From Megasphaera massiliensis (GTDB lineage Bacteria > Bacillota > Negativicutes > Veillonellales > Megasphaeraceae), in NCBI RefSeq assembly GCF_000455225.1, contig NZ_HF954534.1:1-51109 (forward strand): a stretch of DNA of 51,109 nt, given 5' to 3'. Below, piece after piece: positions 1 to 7,897 of the stretch (positions within the stretch are counted from its first letter, which is position 1; every line of letters begins with the position of its first letter). The position numbers and the translations under genes were made by a program. The notes under the pieces are model-generated. The model was not told the DNA's origin. It was given only the letters and a program-made list of their open reading frames with translations, and did no database searches.

Positions 1-32
1 ACCCTACAGAGGCACTTTGTTTTTAGGAAGAT

Positions 33-470
33 TTAGTTTTGGCCTTTTTCCAAGGCAGCCTTTAAGGTATGCCATGCCAAGACGGCGCATTTGACGCGGG
101 CCGGCATGTTGGAAATGTTCTTCAAGGCGATGGCGTCTTCCAATTCTTCCAGCTCATCATCGTCGGTGATTTCCCGCTTGATCATGTCCAGGAAGAGATC
201 GACCAGACGAAGGGCTTCTTCGACGCTCTTACCTTTGATGAGGTCGATCATGATATCCGCCGAAGCCTGGCTGATGGCACAGCCGTGGCCCGTATAGGCA
301 GCATCTTTGACGACGCCGTCCTGAATGTCGGCCTGAAGGGTAATATCGTCGCCGCAGCTCGGATTGTGGCCGTGTTCACTGATGTTGGCAACGTCCAAGA
401 GGCGTTTATTGGCTTGCGATTGATTGTGTTCCAGAATGATGTCGGAATACAATTCGTTCATATTTTCCAT
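33..470 (-). CDS. sufU: SufU-type iron-sulfur scaffold / sulfur relay protein
   Basis: A 145-aa NifU/SufU-like protein that closes the suf operon. In Firmicutes SufU is a zinc protein that accepts persulfide sulfur from SufS and passes it to the SufBCD scaffold. The three expected cysteines are visible at C39 (in NPSCGDD, with D41), C64 (GHGCAIS) and C128 (RVKCAVL). Length and motif order match the family. The start ATG follows AAGGAG with a slightly long 13-nt gap; a second in-frame ATG three codons on is possible. It lies 17 bp after sufS and is almost certainly cotranscribed with it. Confidence 0.93.
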   Translation of the reverse strand: MENMNELYSDIILEHNQSQANKRLLDVANISEHGHNPSCGDDITLQADIQDGVVKDAAYTGHGCAISQASADIMIDLIKGKSVEEALRLVDLFLDMIKREITDDDELEELEDAIALKNISNMPARVKCAVLAWHTLKAALEKGQN

Positions 471-487
471 AACTCGTTGAACACTCC

Positions 488-1708
488 TTAGTCTTTAAAA
501 CCCATCTGCTTGCGGACGAGAGGCAGTTTTTCCAGGAAGTAGTCGACTTCTTCTTCCGTATTGTAAATATAGAAGCTGGCCCGGTTCGACGCTTCTACGC
601 CTAAATGAGCGCCGAGAGGCTGGGCGCAGTGGTGACCCGAACGGATGGCGATGCCGAAGCTGTCGAGGATGGTCGCTGCGTCATGAGGATGGACGCCGTC
701 GATGGTGAAGGTGATGACACCGGTCTTTTCCGTCGGATCGGTGCTGCCGATGATGTGGATGTGAGGAATCTTTTCCATCCCTTCCAGGCAGCGTTTGGTC
801 AAGGCTTCTTCGTGGGCTTCGACCTTATCCATGCCGAGGTTTTCCAAGTAGTCGATGGCAGCGTGGAGGGCCACAGCGCCTTCGACGTTCTGCGAGCCGG
901 CTTCGAATTTGAAGGGCAGTTCGTTGAAGGTCGTCGACTGTTCCTTGACGTATTCGATCATGTCGCCGCCGAGGAGGAAGGGTTCCATCCCTTCGAGGAT
1001 GGCCTTTTTCCCGAAGAGGACGCCCGTGCTGGCCGAGCCGCACATCTTGTGACCGGAGAATACGAAGAAGTCGCAGTCGAGATCCTGAACGTCAGTCTTC
1101 ATGTGCGGTACGGACTGAGCGCCGTCGACAATGGCAACGGCACCGACGGAATGAGCCTTGGCGACAATGTCCTTGACGGGACGTTTCATGCCGAAGACGT
1201 TGCTGACGGCCGCGAAGGAAACGATCTTGGTCTTGTCGTCGATCTTGGCCAAATCTTCATCCGTGAAGTGACCTTCTTTATCGAGGTACATGAATTCCAG
1301 GACGGCGCCGGTCTTTTCGCAGACCCGCTGCCAGGTGACCAGGTTGGAATGGTGTTCGGAAATGGGAATGACGATCTTGTCGCCCTTTTTCAGCTTCGGT
1401 TCAGCGTAGCTGCGGGCAATGAGGTTCAAGGCTTCCGTCGTATTGCGGACGAAGACGATTTCTTCCGTCGACGGAGCGTTGATGAAGCGGCGGACCGATT
1501 CACGAGCTTCGTCGTACAGTTCGCCGGCTTCGATGCTGAGGATGTGAGCGCCGCGGTGGGGATTGCCATTGTGATGTTCGAGGAGATCTACGATGGCGTC
1601 GATGACCTGACGCGGTTTCTGCGTCGTAGCGGCGTTATCAAAATAAACGATGGGATGTCCGTTATGGACCTTAGTCAAGATTGGGAAATCTTTGCGTACA
1701 TTTAGCAT
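488..1708 (-). CDS. sufS: Cysteine desulfurase SufS
   Basis: Group II PLP-dependent cysteine desulfurase, 406 aa, releasing sulfane sulfur from cysteine for Fe-S cluster assembly. The PLP lysine is K221 (SGHKMCG) and the persulfide cysteine is C361 in RSGHHCAQP, the group II signature; HH at 119-120 sits in the cofactor pocket. I use the ATG giving MLNVRKDF because AAAGGTG lies about 7 nt upstream; a further upstream ATG would extend the frame 13 codons without a ribosome site. The gene overlaps the end of sufD by 38 bp, implying translational coupling. Partner is SufU, 17 bp downstream. Confidence 0.96.
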   Translation of the reverse strand: MLNVRKDFPILTKVHNGHPIVYFDNAATTQKPRQVIDAIVDLLEHHNGNPHRGAHILSIEAGELYDEARESVRRFINAPSTEEIVFVRNTTEALNLIARSYAEPKLKKGDKIVIPISEHHSNLVTWQRVCEKTGAVLEFMYLDKEGHFTDEDLAKIDDKTKIVSFAAVSNVFGMKRPVKDIVAKAHSVGAVAIVDGAQSVPHMKTDVQDLDCDFFVFSGHKMCGSASTGVLFGKKAILEGMEPFLLGGDMIEYVKEQSTTFNELPFKFEAGSQNVEGAVALHAAIDYLENLGMDKVEAHEEALTKRCLEGMEKIPHIHIIGSTDPTEKTGVITFTIDGVHPHDAATILDSFGIAIRSGHHCAQPLGAHLGVEASNRASFYIYNTEEEVDYFLEKLPLVRKQMGFKD

Positions 1709-2807
1709 GGCAATCACCTTTCTTGCGGCAGAACTGCATTTTTTCACGTACAGCTTGGAGCGCTTTATTTTCTAAATCCTTGTCACCGAGGGCGTCGATG
1801 ACCGGGCGGATATTGGATTCGACGATAATCAGCTGGGCGCCGATTTCATTGAATCCGCGGCTCATGAGGTAGAACAGCTTGTCCTGGTCGATCTGGCCGG
1901 CGCTGGCGGCATGGTTGCCGACGACGTCGTCTTCCTTGCAGAGCAGGAGCGGTACGGAGATGGAATGGACCTGGGGGCTGAGGAGGATGCAGATATCCGA
2001 TTCAGACCCGACGGCCTTCTTGCTGCCCCGCAGGAAGTCGATGGTCCCGCGGAAGTATTTCTTCGACGTATCGAGGAGAGCCCCTGTCGTCAAGATGTCC
2101 GTATTGGTCTTGACCCCTTTGGTCGGGACCCAATAGGAGAAGTCGACGATCTGGTCGTCATCGCCGAGGTACATGGCCTGGCTGTTGAAGTTGCTTTCGT
2201 CGGTCATGAGGTCGGTCTTATAGTAGACAATGGCCGTCTTGCCGCCTAATTCGGCGCTGACGTAGTCGATGGTGCTTTCCTTGCCGGCATCGCCGTAGCG
2301 GTGTTCGACATGGCGCACGCTGCGTCCGTTGAGCTGGACCTTGCTGATCTTGACGCGGGCATGTTCGTCGGTCTTGACGTAGGTCAGGAAGTTGACCATG
2401 CCGTCGTCGGCGTCGCCGTCAAATTCGAGGAAGACCGTCACATCGCTGTACGGTGCCGCTTCGATTTTGAGCTGTGCCGAAAGCTGGGGCAAGTCCGAGC
2501 TGACGCTGTATTTCAAGTGAACCGTGCCCTTCTGGTGTTCGCCGATGGTAACGGCAACGCCGGAATTGGCCTTGTGCAGTGCACTTTCAAGGGCTTCCTC
2601 ATTGGAACCCTCGAAATCACCGAGGTCGGGAATGCCGTTGCCGTCATAGAAGTTCACCGAAACGTCGCCGTCGTGGCGTTCTTCCGGGCGATAGGCCGAA
2701 CCTTCCTGTTCAGGCAGGCGGTCCAATTCGAGGTAATTAACTTTCATCCAGCGAAAAGTCGGGCGCGGGAGTTGGTTATACTGGATTTTATCTGTATTAG
2801 CTGCCAT
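1671..2807 (-). CDS. sufD: SufD, SufBCD complex subunit
   Basis: A 378-aa SufB/SufD-family beta-helix protein, the SufB partner in the SufBC2D scaffold. The C-terminal core containing GNHAASAGQIDQDKLFYLMS is the family signature, paralogous to the end of SufB in this operon (GHEASIGRISDEAIFYLMS). The start has an excellent GGAGG six to seven nt upstream. It sits 14 bp after sufB and overlaps sufS. The N-terminal third is poorly conserved, as usual for SufD. Confidence 0.92.
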   Translation of the reverse strand: MAANTDKIQYNQLPRPTFRWMKVNYLELDRLPEQEGSAYRPEERHDGDVSVNFYDGNGIPDLGDFEGSNEEALESALHKANSGVAVTIGEHQKGTVHLKYSVSSDLPQLSAQLKIEAAPYSDVTVFLEFDGDADDGMVNFLTYVKTDEHARVKISKVQLNGRSVRHVEHRYGDAGKESTIDYVSAELGGKTAIVYYKTDLMTDESNFNSQAMYLGDDDQIVDFSYWVPTKGVKTNTDILTTGALLDTSKKYFRGTIDFLRGSKKAVGSESDICILLSPQVHSISVPLLLCKEDDVVGNHAASAGQIDQDKLFYLMSRGFNEIGAQLIIVESNIRPVIDALGDKDLENKALQAVREKMQFCRKKGDCHAKCTQRFPNLD

Positions 2808-2821
2808 AATATTCCTCCTCC

Positions 2822-4276
2822 CTATTTCAACGAACCTTTGAGTTCGAGGTTGATCAGGTTATTCATTTCTACGGCGTATTCAAGGGGCAAGGCCTTGGAT
2901 ACGGGTTCGACGAAGCCGCGGACGAGCATGGCCCGGGCGTCATCTTCACTGAGGCCGCGGCTCATGAGATAGAAGATGGCTTCATCGGAAATACGGCCGA
3001 TGGAAGCTTCATGACCGAGGTCGATGTTGTCGTTCTTGACGATGATAGCCGGGATCGTATCGGACTGGGACTCTTCGTCGAGCATCAGCGATTCGCAGCT
3101 GACGTTGGCCTTGGCTCCGTCGGCCGGCGGGTTGATGACGACGCTGCCGCGGTAAATGCTGACACCGCCGCTCTTGCTGAGGGACTTGGAGTTGATGTTG
3201 CTCGTCGTATTGGGCGCGTTGTGGACGACCTTGGAGCCCGTATCGAGGAACTGGCCGGCCCCGGCAAAGGTGACGCCTGTAAATTCGCAGTGCGCGCCTT
3301 CGCCATTGAGGATACTCATGGGATAGAGGCACGACGTATGGGAACCGAAGGAGCCCGTGACCCAGTTGATGCGGCCGTTTTTGCCGACGATGGCCCGCTT
3401 CGTATTGAGGTTGTACATATTCTTGGACCAGTTTTCAATGGTCGAATAGGTCAGCTCTGCATCGTCGCCGATGAACAGTTCGACGCAGCCGGCGTGGAGG
3501 TTGGCTACGTTGTATTTCGGAGCCGAACAGCCTTCGATGAAGTGGACCTTGGCCCCCTTTTCGACGATGATCATGGTGTGTTCGAACTGGCCTGCCCCCG
3601 GTGCATTGAGGCGGAAATAACTCTGCAAAGGAATCGATACGTCGACGCCGGCCGGCACGTAGACGAAGGAGCCACCGGACCAAACGGCGCCGTGAAGGGC
3701 GGCAAACTTATGGTCCGTCGGCGGGACGAGCTTCATGAAGTGAGCCTTGACGATGTCTTCGTACTGATCGAGGGCCGTGTCGAAGTCGGTGTAGACGACG
3801 CCCTGCTGGACGAGTTCGTCCTGGATGCTGTGATAGACGACTTCCGAGTCGTACTGAGCGCCGACACCGGCCAGAGACGTCTTTTCCGCTTCGGGGATGC
3901 CCAGGCGGTCAAAGGTATCCTTGATATCGTCCGGTACTTCGTCCCAATTGCCTTTCATCTGGGAATTGGGGCGGACGTAGGTGACGATGTTGTCCATGTC
4001 GAGTTCGCTGATGTCAGGACCCCAGTTCGGATATTCCATGCGGTTGAACAGGTCCAGGGACTTGAGGCGGAAATCGAGCATCCACTGCGGTTCGTGCTTC
4101 TTTTCCGAGATTTCCCGAACGATGTCTTCCGTCAGACCGGCATCGGTCTTATAGGAATAGGTAAAATCTTTTTTAAAATTATACATATTGCCAAAGTCAG
4201 CAAAGGTGTCGATGGTCTTGCGTTCGTCAGCCATCTTCGCCTGCTGTGAGGCAAATTTTTCGTTGTTATCAGCCAT
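2822..4276 (-). CDS. sufB: SufB, Fe-S cluster assembly scaffold subunit
   Basis: A 484-aa SufB subunit on which nascent clusters form. Family landmarks include VPPTDHKFAALHGAVWSGGS, the CSAPKY segment that carries the cysteine thought to receive sulfur, and the C-terminal GHEASIGRISDEAIFYLMSR. The ATG giving MADNNEKF is preferred over one five codons upstream, because GGGAGG lies about 8 nt before it and overlaps the upstream ATG. The gene follows sufC by 14 bp. Confidence 0.96.
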   Translation of the reverse strand: MADNNEKFASQQAKMADERKTIDTFADFGNMYNFKKDFTYSYKTDAGLTEDIVREISEKKHEPQWMLDFRLKSLDLFNRMEYPNWGPDISELDMDNIVTYVRPNSQMKGNWDEVPDDIKDTFDRLGIPEAEKTSLAGVGAQYDSEVVYHSIQDELVQQGVVYTDFDTALDQYEDIVKAHFMKLVPPTDHKFAALHGAVWSGGSFVYVPAGVDVSIPLQSYFRLNAPGAGQFEHTMIIVEKGAKVHFIEGCSAPKYNVANLHAGCVELFIGDDAELTYSTIENWSKNMYNLNTKRAIVGKNGRINWVTGSFGSHTSCLYPMSILNGEGAHCEFTGVTFAGAGQFLDTGSKVVHNAPNTTSNINSKSLSKSGGVSIYRGSVVINPPADGAKANVSCESLMLDEESQSDTIPAIIVKNDNIDLGHEASIGRISDEAIFYLMSRGLSEDDARAMLVRGFVEPVSKALPLEYAVEMNNLINLELKGSLK

Positions 4277-4290
4277 AGCTGTACCTCCCA

Positions 4291-5025
4291 CTAGCCTTTG
4301 TATGCGTCGTAACCGTTGGCTTCAATCGCCTGAATGAGGGATGCGTCGCCGGTCTTGACGATCTTGCCGTCGATCAGGATGTGAACGAAATCCGGTTTGA
4401 GCTGCTGCAGGATTTCGCTGTGGTGAGTAATGACCATAATCGAATTGTTTTCATTGTGGTACTGAGCGACCGTTTCCGATACGATACGGACAGCATCGAC
4501 GTCGAGGCCCGAGTCGATTTCATCGAGCATGGTCAGCTTCGGTTCGAGCATGCACATCTGAAGGATTTCCGTCTTTTTCCGTTCCCCGCCGGAGAAGCCG
4601 TCGTTGACATAGCGTTCGGCGTAAGACTTATCCATCTTCAGCTGGTCCATTTGGGCGTGAAGCTTCTTGCGGAAAGGCATGATGCGCTGCTGGCCGGAAA
4701 TGGTGCTCTTGGCGTTGCGGACGAAGTTTTCAACGGAAATGCCCTGGACGGCGATGGGCTGCTGAAAAGCCATGAAGATGCCGGCTTTGGCGCGTTCGTT
4801 GACCGGAGCTTCCGTAATGTCCTGACCTTCGAAGAAGATCTTCCCGGCCGTGACGACGTACTTCGGATTGCCCATGATGGCATTGAACAGCGTCGATTTC
4901 CCGGCGCCGTTGGAACCCATGATGACATGCGTTTCGCCCGTATTGATCGTCAAATCGAGGCCCTTGAGGATTTCTTTGCCTTCGACGGCGATATGCAAGC
5001 CTTCTACTCTTAATAATTCACTCAT
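4291..5025 (-). CDS. sufC: SufC, Fe-S assembly ATPase
   Basis: ABC-type ATPase, about 244 aa, that energises the SufBCD complex. Visible motifs are Walker A GSNGAGKST, signature FSGGERKKTEI, Walker B LTMLDEIDSGLD and the switch histidine in VITHH. First gene of sufCBDSU. Three in-frame starts are clustered (GTG, ATG, ATG); the second ATG, giving MSELLRVEG, has the best distance (8 nt) from AGGAG. Confidence 0.96.
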   Translation of the reverse strand: MSELLRVEGLHIAVEGKEILKGLDLTINTGETHVIMGSNGAGKSTLFNAIMGNPKYVVTAGKIFFEGQDITEAPVNERAKAGIFMAFQQPIAVQGISVENFVRNAKSTISGQQRIMPFRKKLHAQMDQLKMDKSYAERYVNDGFSGGERKKTEILQMCMLEPKLTMLDEIDSGLDVDAVRIVSETVAQYHNENNSIMVITHHSEILQQLKPDFVHILIDGKIVKTGDASLIQAIEANGYDAYKG

Positions 5026-5108
5026 CATTATCACTCCTACGTTAAGTTCTACGTTTTACGTCAATCTTGCACGGCGATGCAAAAACGTAATGATTTCCTA
5101 TATTGATA

Positions 5109-5174
5109 AAGTATACCATTTAGATACACTTACTGTACTGTTCTTAATGTACTCCATAAACGCCACAAAGTCAA
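5109..5174 (-). promoter_or_regulatory. Probable suf promoter region with an inverted repeat
   Basis: On the minus strand TTGACT (5169-5174) and TACATT (5146-5151) are 17 bp apart. A second candidate is an extended -10, TGGTATACT, near 5111-5118. Around it lies an inverted repeat at 5109-5131, AAGTGTA-N9-TATACTT, with 6 of 7 arm positions matching. An Fe-S or iron regulator could bind here, but the repeat does not match the IscR, SufR or Fur consensus, so operator function is a guess. Confidence 0.45.
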
Positions 5175-5195
5175 CCTATTTAGTCGCTTTTTTGA

Positions 5196-5402
5196 CTATT
5201 TTTTATGGCCTTTGTCCTTCATCCAGCGGGCCCGCAAATCGCTGCGCAGCCAGAGCTGCATGCCGCAGACGACGACGGCTGCCGCCAGCAGGCCCAAAAG
5301 ACCTGTTGACGGACCGTCGACGATGAGGGCATAAATCAAAAAGGCGTAGACGACGAGCCACAGAAACAGCTTGAGTTTCATCATCTTCGTCAGCTTAGCC
5401 AC
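5196..5402 (-). CDS. Small two-helix membrane protein, function unknown
   Basis: A 68-aa basic protein with two hydrophobic segments (about residues 10-27 and 33-52) and a charged tail rich in R and K. I do not recognise a family. It overlaps the end of the SCIFF maturase gene by 8 bp, so it appears to be the last gene of that operon. The predicted start is a GTG inside the maturase stop region; an ATG six codons on is possible, and neither has a strong ribosome site. A role in exporting or holding the modified peptide is conceivable from position only. Confidence 0.6.
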   Translation of the reverse strand: MAKLTKMMKLKLFLWLVVYAFLIYALIVDGPSTGLLGLLAAAVVVCGMQLWLRSDLRARWMKDKGHKK

Positions 5403-6834
5403 AGGCGTTGCACCCGTTGCAGTCTTCCCCTTCTTCAGGGTCGCCGAAGAGACGAGCCTTCTGGCCGCGCAGGGCCAGCGTCGCCTGGATATACATAGCG
5501 CATTCGATGCGTTTCTTCTGGATCCGGCAGCTCAGGTCATACGGCGTCTTGATGTCGCCGCCGTACTTGATGTTGTTGGCATGGCAGCCGCCGCTGCAGA
5601 AGAATTTGGCCCAGCAGTCACAGCAGATGGGCTTGTTGAGGACGTGCATATCACGGAACAAGGGCGGCAGGGTCGTATTGGTCACGCCGTCATAGACGTT
5701 GCCGATGACATATTCGTCCTGGCCGACGAACTGGTGGCAGGGATAGATGTCGCCGTTGGGGACGACGCACATGTATTCGTGGCCGGCACCGCAGCCGCGG
5801 AGGCGTTTGGCGATACAGGGGCCGCGGTAGAGGTCCATGATGAAGTGATAGTAGATGAAGGGACGGCCTTCGTCGAGGCGCTTCAAGTAGAATTCGGCTA
5901 AGTTGTCGTATTCGTCGAAGATGCGGGGCAGGTCCTTTTCGGTAATGGCGTAGGACAGGTCGTCGCCGACGACGGGTTCCATGGACAGGCCTTCAAAACC
6001 GAGGTCGGCCATGTGTTCGACGTCTTTCGTAAAGTCCAGGTTGTACGTCGTGTACGTGCCGCGGACGTAGTACTCTTCCCCGTTGCGGTGCTTGGCCGCA
6101 TAGACCTGGTTGTCGGCACAGGTCTTATAGGAGCTGCGGCCGCCGGCGTCGGGACGCATCCGGTCGTGGACTTCGGGACGGCCGTCGAGGCTCAGGATGA
6201 GGCTGATGTGGTTGTCCGTCAGGTACTTGACCTTAGCCGGGTCGAGGAGCATGCCGTTGGTCGTAAGAGACAGTTTAAAGACCCTATCGTGGATCTTTTC
6301 CTGCTCCCGGATGTATTCGATGGTCTGTTTGACGACGCCGAAGTTCATCAGCGGTTCGCCGCCGAAGAAGTCGATTTCGCAGTGCTGGCGCTTGCCTTCA
6401 GTGCTGCGAATCAAGAGGTCGACGGCATTCTTGGCTACGTCGAAGCTCATCAGTTCCCGCTTGTGCGTGTCGTAGTCGCCTTGGGAGGCAAAGCAGTACT
6501 GACAGCGCAGGTTGCAGTCGTGGGCGATGTTGAGGCACAGAGATTTAATGACCGGTTCTTCTTCGGCGACGACTTTGAAGTTTTCCGTCATGGGCGCGAA
6601 GAGGAGTTCCTTCTTGATCAGTTCATCGAGCTCGCCGAGGATGTCGTCGAGGTCCTGTTTATCGTACGTACCGGCAAAGGCTTCGTAGACGGCGTCTTTA
6701 TTCGTGCCGTCGTAGACGTCGAGGACATCGTAGGTCATCTTGTCGATGACGTTGATGATGCCGCTGTTGACGTCGAGGAGCATGTAGGTACCGTTTTGAC
6801 AGTATTTATGAATCATTGGTTTAATTTCAGCCAT
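5395..6834 (-). CDS. SCIFF peptide maturase, radical SAM with SPASM domain
   Basis: A 479-aa radical-SAM enzyme of the family that installs thioether bonds in the six-cysteine SCIFF peptide (CteB type). The SAM-cluster motif is C107-x3-C111-x2-C114 (CNLRCQYC), followed by FFGGEPLMNF typical of the fold. The C-terminal half has the many cysteines of a SPASM region (CGAGHEYMC, YPCHQ, CCDCWAKFFCSGGC, YDLSC). The N-terminal 90 residues form the peptide-recognition part (MIHKYCQNGTYMLLDVNSG). The ATG at MAEIKP is chosen because GGAGG lies 11 nt upstream; an earlier ATG overlaps that GGAGG. The substrate gene lies just upstream. Confidence 0.94.
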   Translation of the reverse strand: MAEIKPMIHKYCQNGTYMLLDVNSGIINVIDKMTYDVLDVYDGTNKDAVYEAFAGTYDKQDLDDILGELDELIKKELLFAPMTENFKVVAEEEPVIKSLCLNIAHDCNLRCQYCFASQGDYDTHKRELMSFDVAKNAVDLLIRSTEGKRQHCEIDFFGGEPLMNFGVVKQTIEYIREQEKIHDRVFKLSLTTNGMLLDPAKVKYLTDNHISLILSLDGRPEVHDRMRPDAGGRSSYKTCADNQVYAAKHRNGEEYYVRGTYTTYNLDFTKDVEHMADLGFEGLSMEPVVGDDLSYAITEKDLPRIFDEYDNLAEFYLKRLDEGRPFIYYHFIMDLYRGPCIAKRLRGCGAGHEYMCVVPNGDIYPCHQFVGQDEYVIGNVYDGVTNTTLPPLFRDMHVLNKPICCDCWAKFFCSGGCHANNIKYGGDIKTPYDLSCRIQKKRIECAMYIQATLALRGQKARLFGDPEEGEDCNGCNACG

Positions 6835-6854
6835 GAATAATCTTTCCTCCATAT

Positions 6855-6888
6855 AAAAAAGAACGGGGTGCCGCGTGAGCGACGCCCC
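6855..6888 (-). terminator. Hairpin with U-run between SCIFF gene and maturase gene
   Basis: On the minus strand GGGG(C)GTCGC-TCAC-GCGGC(A)CCCC is followed by GTTCTTTTTTA. It lies 15 bp after the SCIFF stop and upstream of the maturase. It probably acts as a leaky terminator that makes peptide mRNA more abundant than enzyme mRNA. Confidence 0.7.
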
Positions 6889-6903
6889 TTTTCCTTGAAT
6901 AAC

Positions 6904-7044
6904 TTATTTTGTGCAGATCTGATTGCCAACGGTGCAAGAAGTCTTGCAGGCGGACTGGCAGGACGTCTGACATTCGCTGCAGCCAGCGTGCTGTGCCGTC
7001 TTCTGGATCGATTCCGTATTAATCGTAATGATGTGTTTTGCCAT
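6904..7044 (-). CDS. SCIFF ribosomally made peptide precursor (six cysteines)
   Basis: A 46-aa peptide beginning MAKHIITINTESIQ, with cysteines at 22, 25, 29, 33, 37 and 44. This is the layout of the SCIFF family (six Cys in about forty-five residues), in which a radical-SAM maturase joins a Cys sulfur to a nearby Thr. Family features include the leader-like N-terminus and the core pattern GCSECQTSCQSACKTSC. AGGTGA sits about 7 nt before the ATG. The maturase gene is the next gene downstream, past the leaky hairpin. The role of the mature peptide is not known for this family. Confidence 0.95.
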   Translation of the reverse strand: MAKHIITINTESIQKTAQHAGCSECQTSCQSACKTSCTVGNQICTK

Positions 7045-7076
7045 GATCTTCACCTCGCTATCAAAGATTATGCTTT

Positions 7077-7115
7077 ATTTTACCACATTACAGACGATTC
7101 TACAACAGAAGTCAA
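7077..7115 (-). promoter_or_regulatory. SCIFF operon promoters (two overlapping candidates)
   Basis: Candidate 1: TTGACT (7110-7115), 17-bp spacer, TGTAAT (7087-7092). Candidate 2: TTGTAG (7100-7105), 17-bp spacer, TAAAAT (7077-7082) with an extended TGG before the -10. Either gives a short leader to the SCIFF gene. Confidence 0.6.
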
Positions 7116-7117
7116 AA

Positions 7118-7513
7118 CTATAAGAGTTTAAAACCTTCAAAGAAGAAGTTCTTGCCGATGCTGATGACCAGCGATCTTTCTTCAAATACCGCGTTGGTGT
7201 CAAAGAAAACGTCAAAGCCTTCTTGATAGGTGGCATAAATCGAGGTAATGCGCTGCAGACAGCCGATGATATCATCAGCAGACACTTCCGGCTCACCCTC
7301 GGAACGCCATTTTTTATTCTTGAAACCGGCGATGAGCGGTGCGTGGGAAACGACCTGAGATTGGTGTTCCAAGACCCAGTTCCAGATTTCCTCAGCATAC
7401 TGTTGTGCCTGTTCTTCCCGGCCTTCAGGAAGTCCGTCGAGGGTAAACAAAACGGGGCGGCCGTCAACCATGATTTCATCCATGTAGCTGCCTTTGACAT
7501 ATTTTAAATTCAC
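7118..7513 (-). CDS. Unrecognised 131-aa cytoplasmic protein
   Basis: I do not recognise this protein. From the GTG start it begins VNLKYVKGSYMDEIMVDGRP and looks like a small soluble alpha/beta protein, with no signal peptide, membrane segment or cysteine-rich motif; the C-terminus is hydrophobic (GKNFFFEGFKLL). The start is well defined: GGAGGTG lies 7 nt before the GTG. A longer frame from an ATG at 7585 is excluded because that codon falls between the -35 and -10 of a consensus promoter. It lies between rubredoxin and SCIFF as its own transcription unit. Confidence 0.75.
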   Translation of the reverse strand: MNLKYVKGSYMDEIMVDGRPVLFTLDGLPEGREEQAQQYAEEIWNWVLEHQSQVVSHAPLIAGFKNKKWRSEGEPEVSADDIIGCLQRITSIYATYQEGFDVFFDTNAVFEERSLVISIGKNFFFEGFKLL

Positions 7514-7571
7514 AGAAGCACCTCCTGCAAAATCATGTGGAGCATGAAGAATGGTTATGTCTAACGTATTA

Positions 7572-7600
7572 ATTTTATCGTGCATTCAGGAGATTGTCAA
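7572..7600 (-). promoter_or_regulatory. Promoter of the 131-aa protein gene
   Basis: Minus-strand TTGACA (7595-7600), 17-bp spacer, TAAAAT (7572-7577). Near-consensus. It abuts the rubredoxin terminator. Confidence 0.75.
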
Positions 7601-7632
7601 TAAAAAAAAAGCTGCCGCCGAAGCGACAGCTT
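7601..7632 (-). terminator. Rubredoxin terminator
   Basis: On the minus strand AAGCTGTCGC-TTCG-GCGGCAGCTT is followed by a run of Ts: a 10-bp stem with one G-T pair and a UUCG tetraloop. Confidence 0.93.
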
Positions 7633-7643
7633 TCATGGCTGCA

Positions 7644-7805
7644 TTAGTCCATCTTCGTGAAGGAACCTTTGTCAGCACCGCAGGTCGGACATACCCAATC
7701 TTCCGGAAGATCAGCAAACTTCGTGCCAGCAGCGATACCGTTGTCAGCGTCGCCTTCAGCTTCATCATAAATGTAGCCGCAGATTGTGCATTCGTACTTA
7801 TCCAT
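7644..7805 (-). CDS. Rubredoxin
   Basis: A 53-aa one-iron electron carrier. The Fe(Cys)4 site is C6-x2-C9 (CTICGY) and C39-x2-C42 (CPTCGA), with the usual DLPEDWVCP. As I recall it, the sequence is close to the classic Megasphaera elsdenii rubredoxin, the strongest taxonomic cue here. CAGGAGGG precedes the ATG. Monocistronic, with its own promoter region and terminator. Likely roles are oxygen or superoxide detoxification or general redox shuttling; no partner reductase is next to it. Confidence 0.97.
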   Translation of the reverse strand: MDKYECTICGYIYDEAEGDADNGIAAGTKFADLPEDWVCPTCGADKGSFTKMD

Positions 7806-7829
7806 AATCTTTCCCTCCTGATTGACGTA

Positions 7830-7869
7830 TTAATAAATAATACTTATTAATTATTTTTACACAATTATA
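7830..7869 (-). promoter_or_regulatory. Rubredoxin promoter region with perfect inverted repeat
   Basis: TTAATAA-N7-TTATTAA (7830-7850) is a perfect 7-bp inverted repeat in an AT-rich leader. TATAAT (minus strand, 7864-7869) is a plausible -10, but no good -35 lies at 16-18 bp. The repeat would sit just downstream of the start site, where a repressor could act. It matches neither a clear Fur nor PerR consensus. Confidence 0.4.
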
Positions 7870-7897
7870 ATATCATATTGTCTTAAAAATTGCAAGG

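Noticed and set aside
7514-7585. Upstream ATG start for the 131-aa protein
   Set aside because: The ATG lies between the -35 and -10 of a consensus promoter and has no ribosome site; the GTG at 7513 has GGAGGTG.
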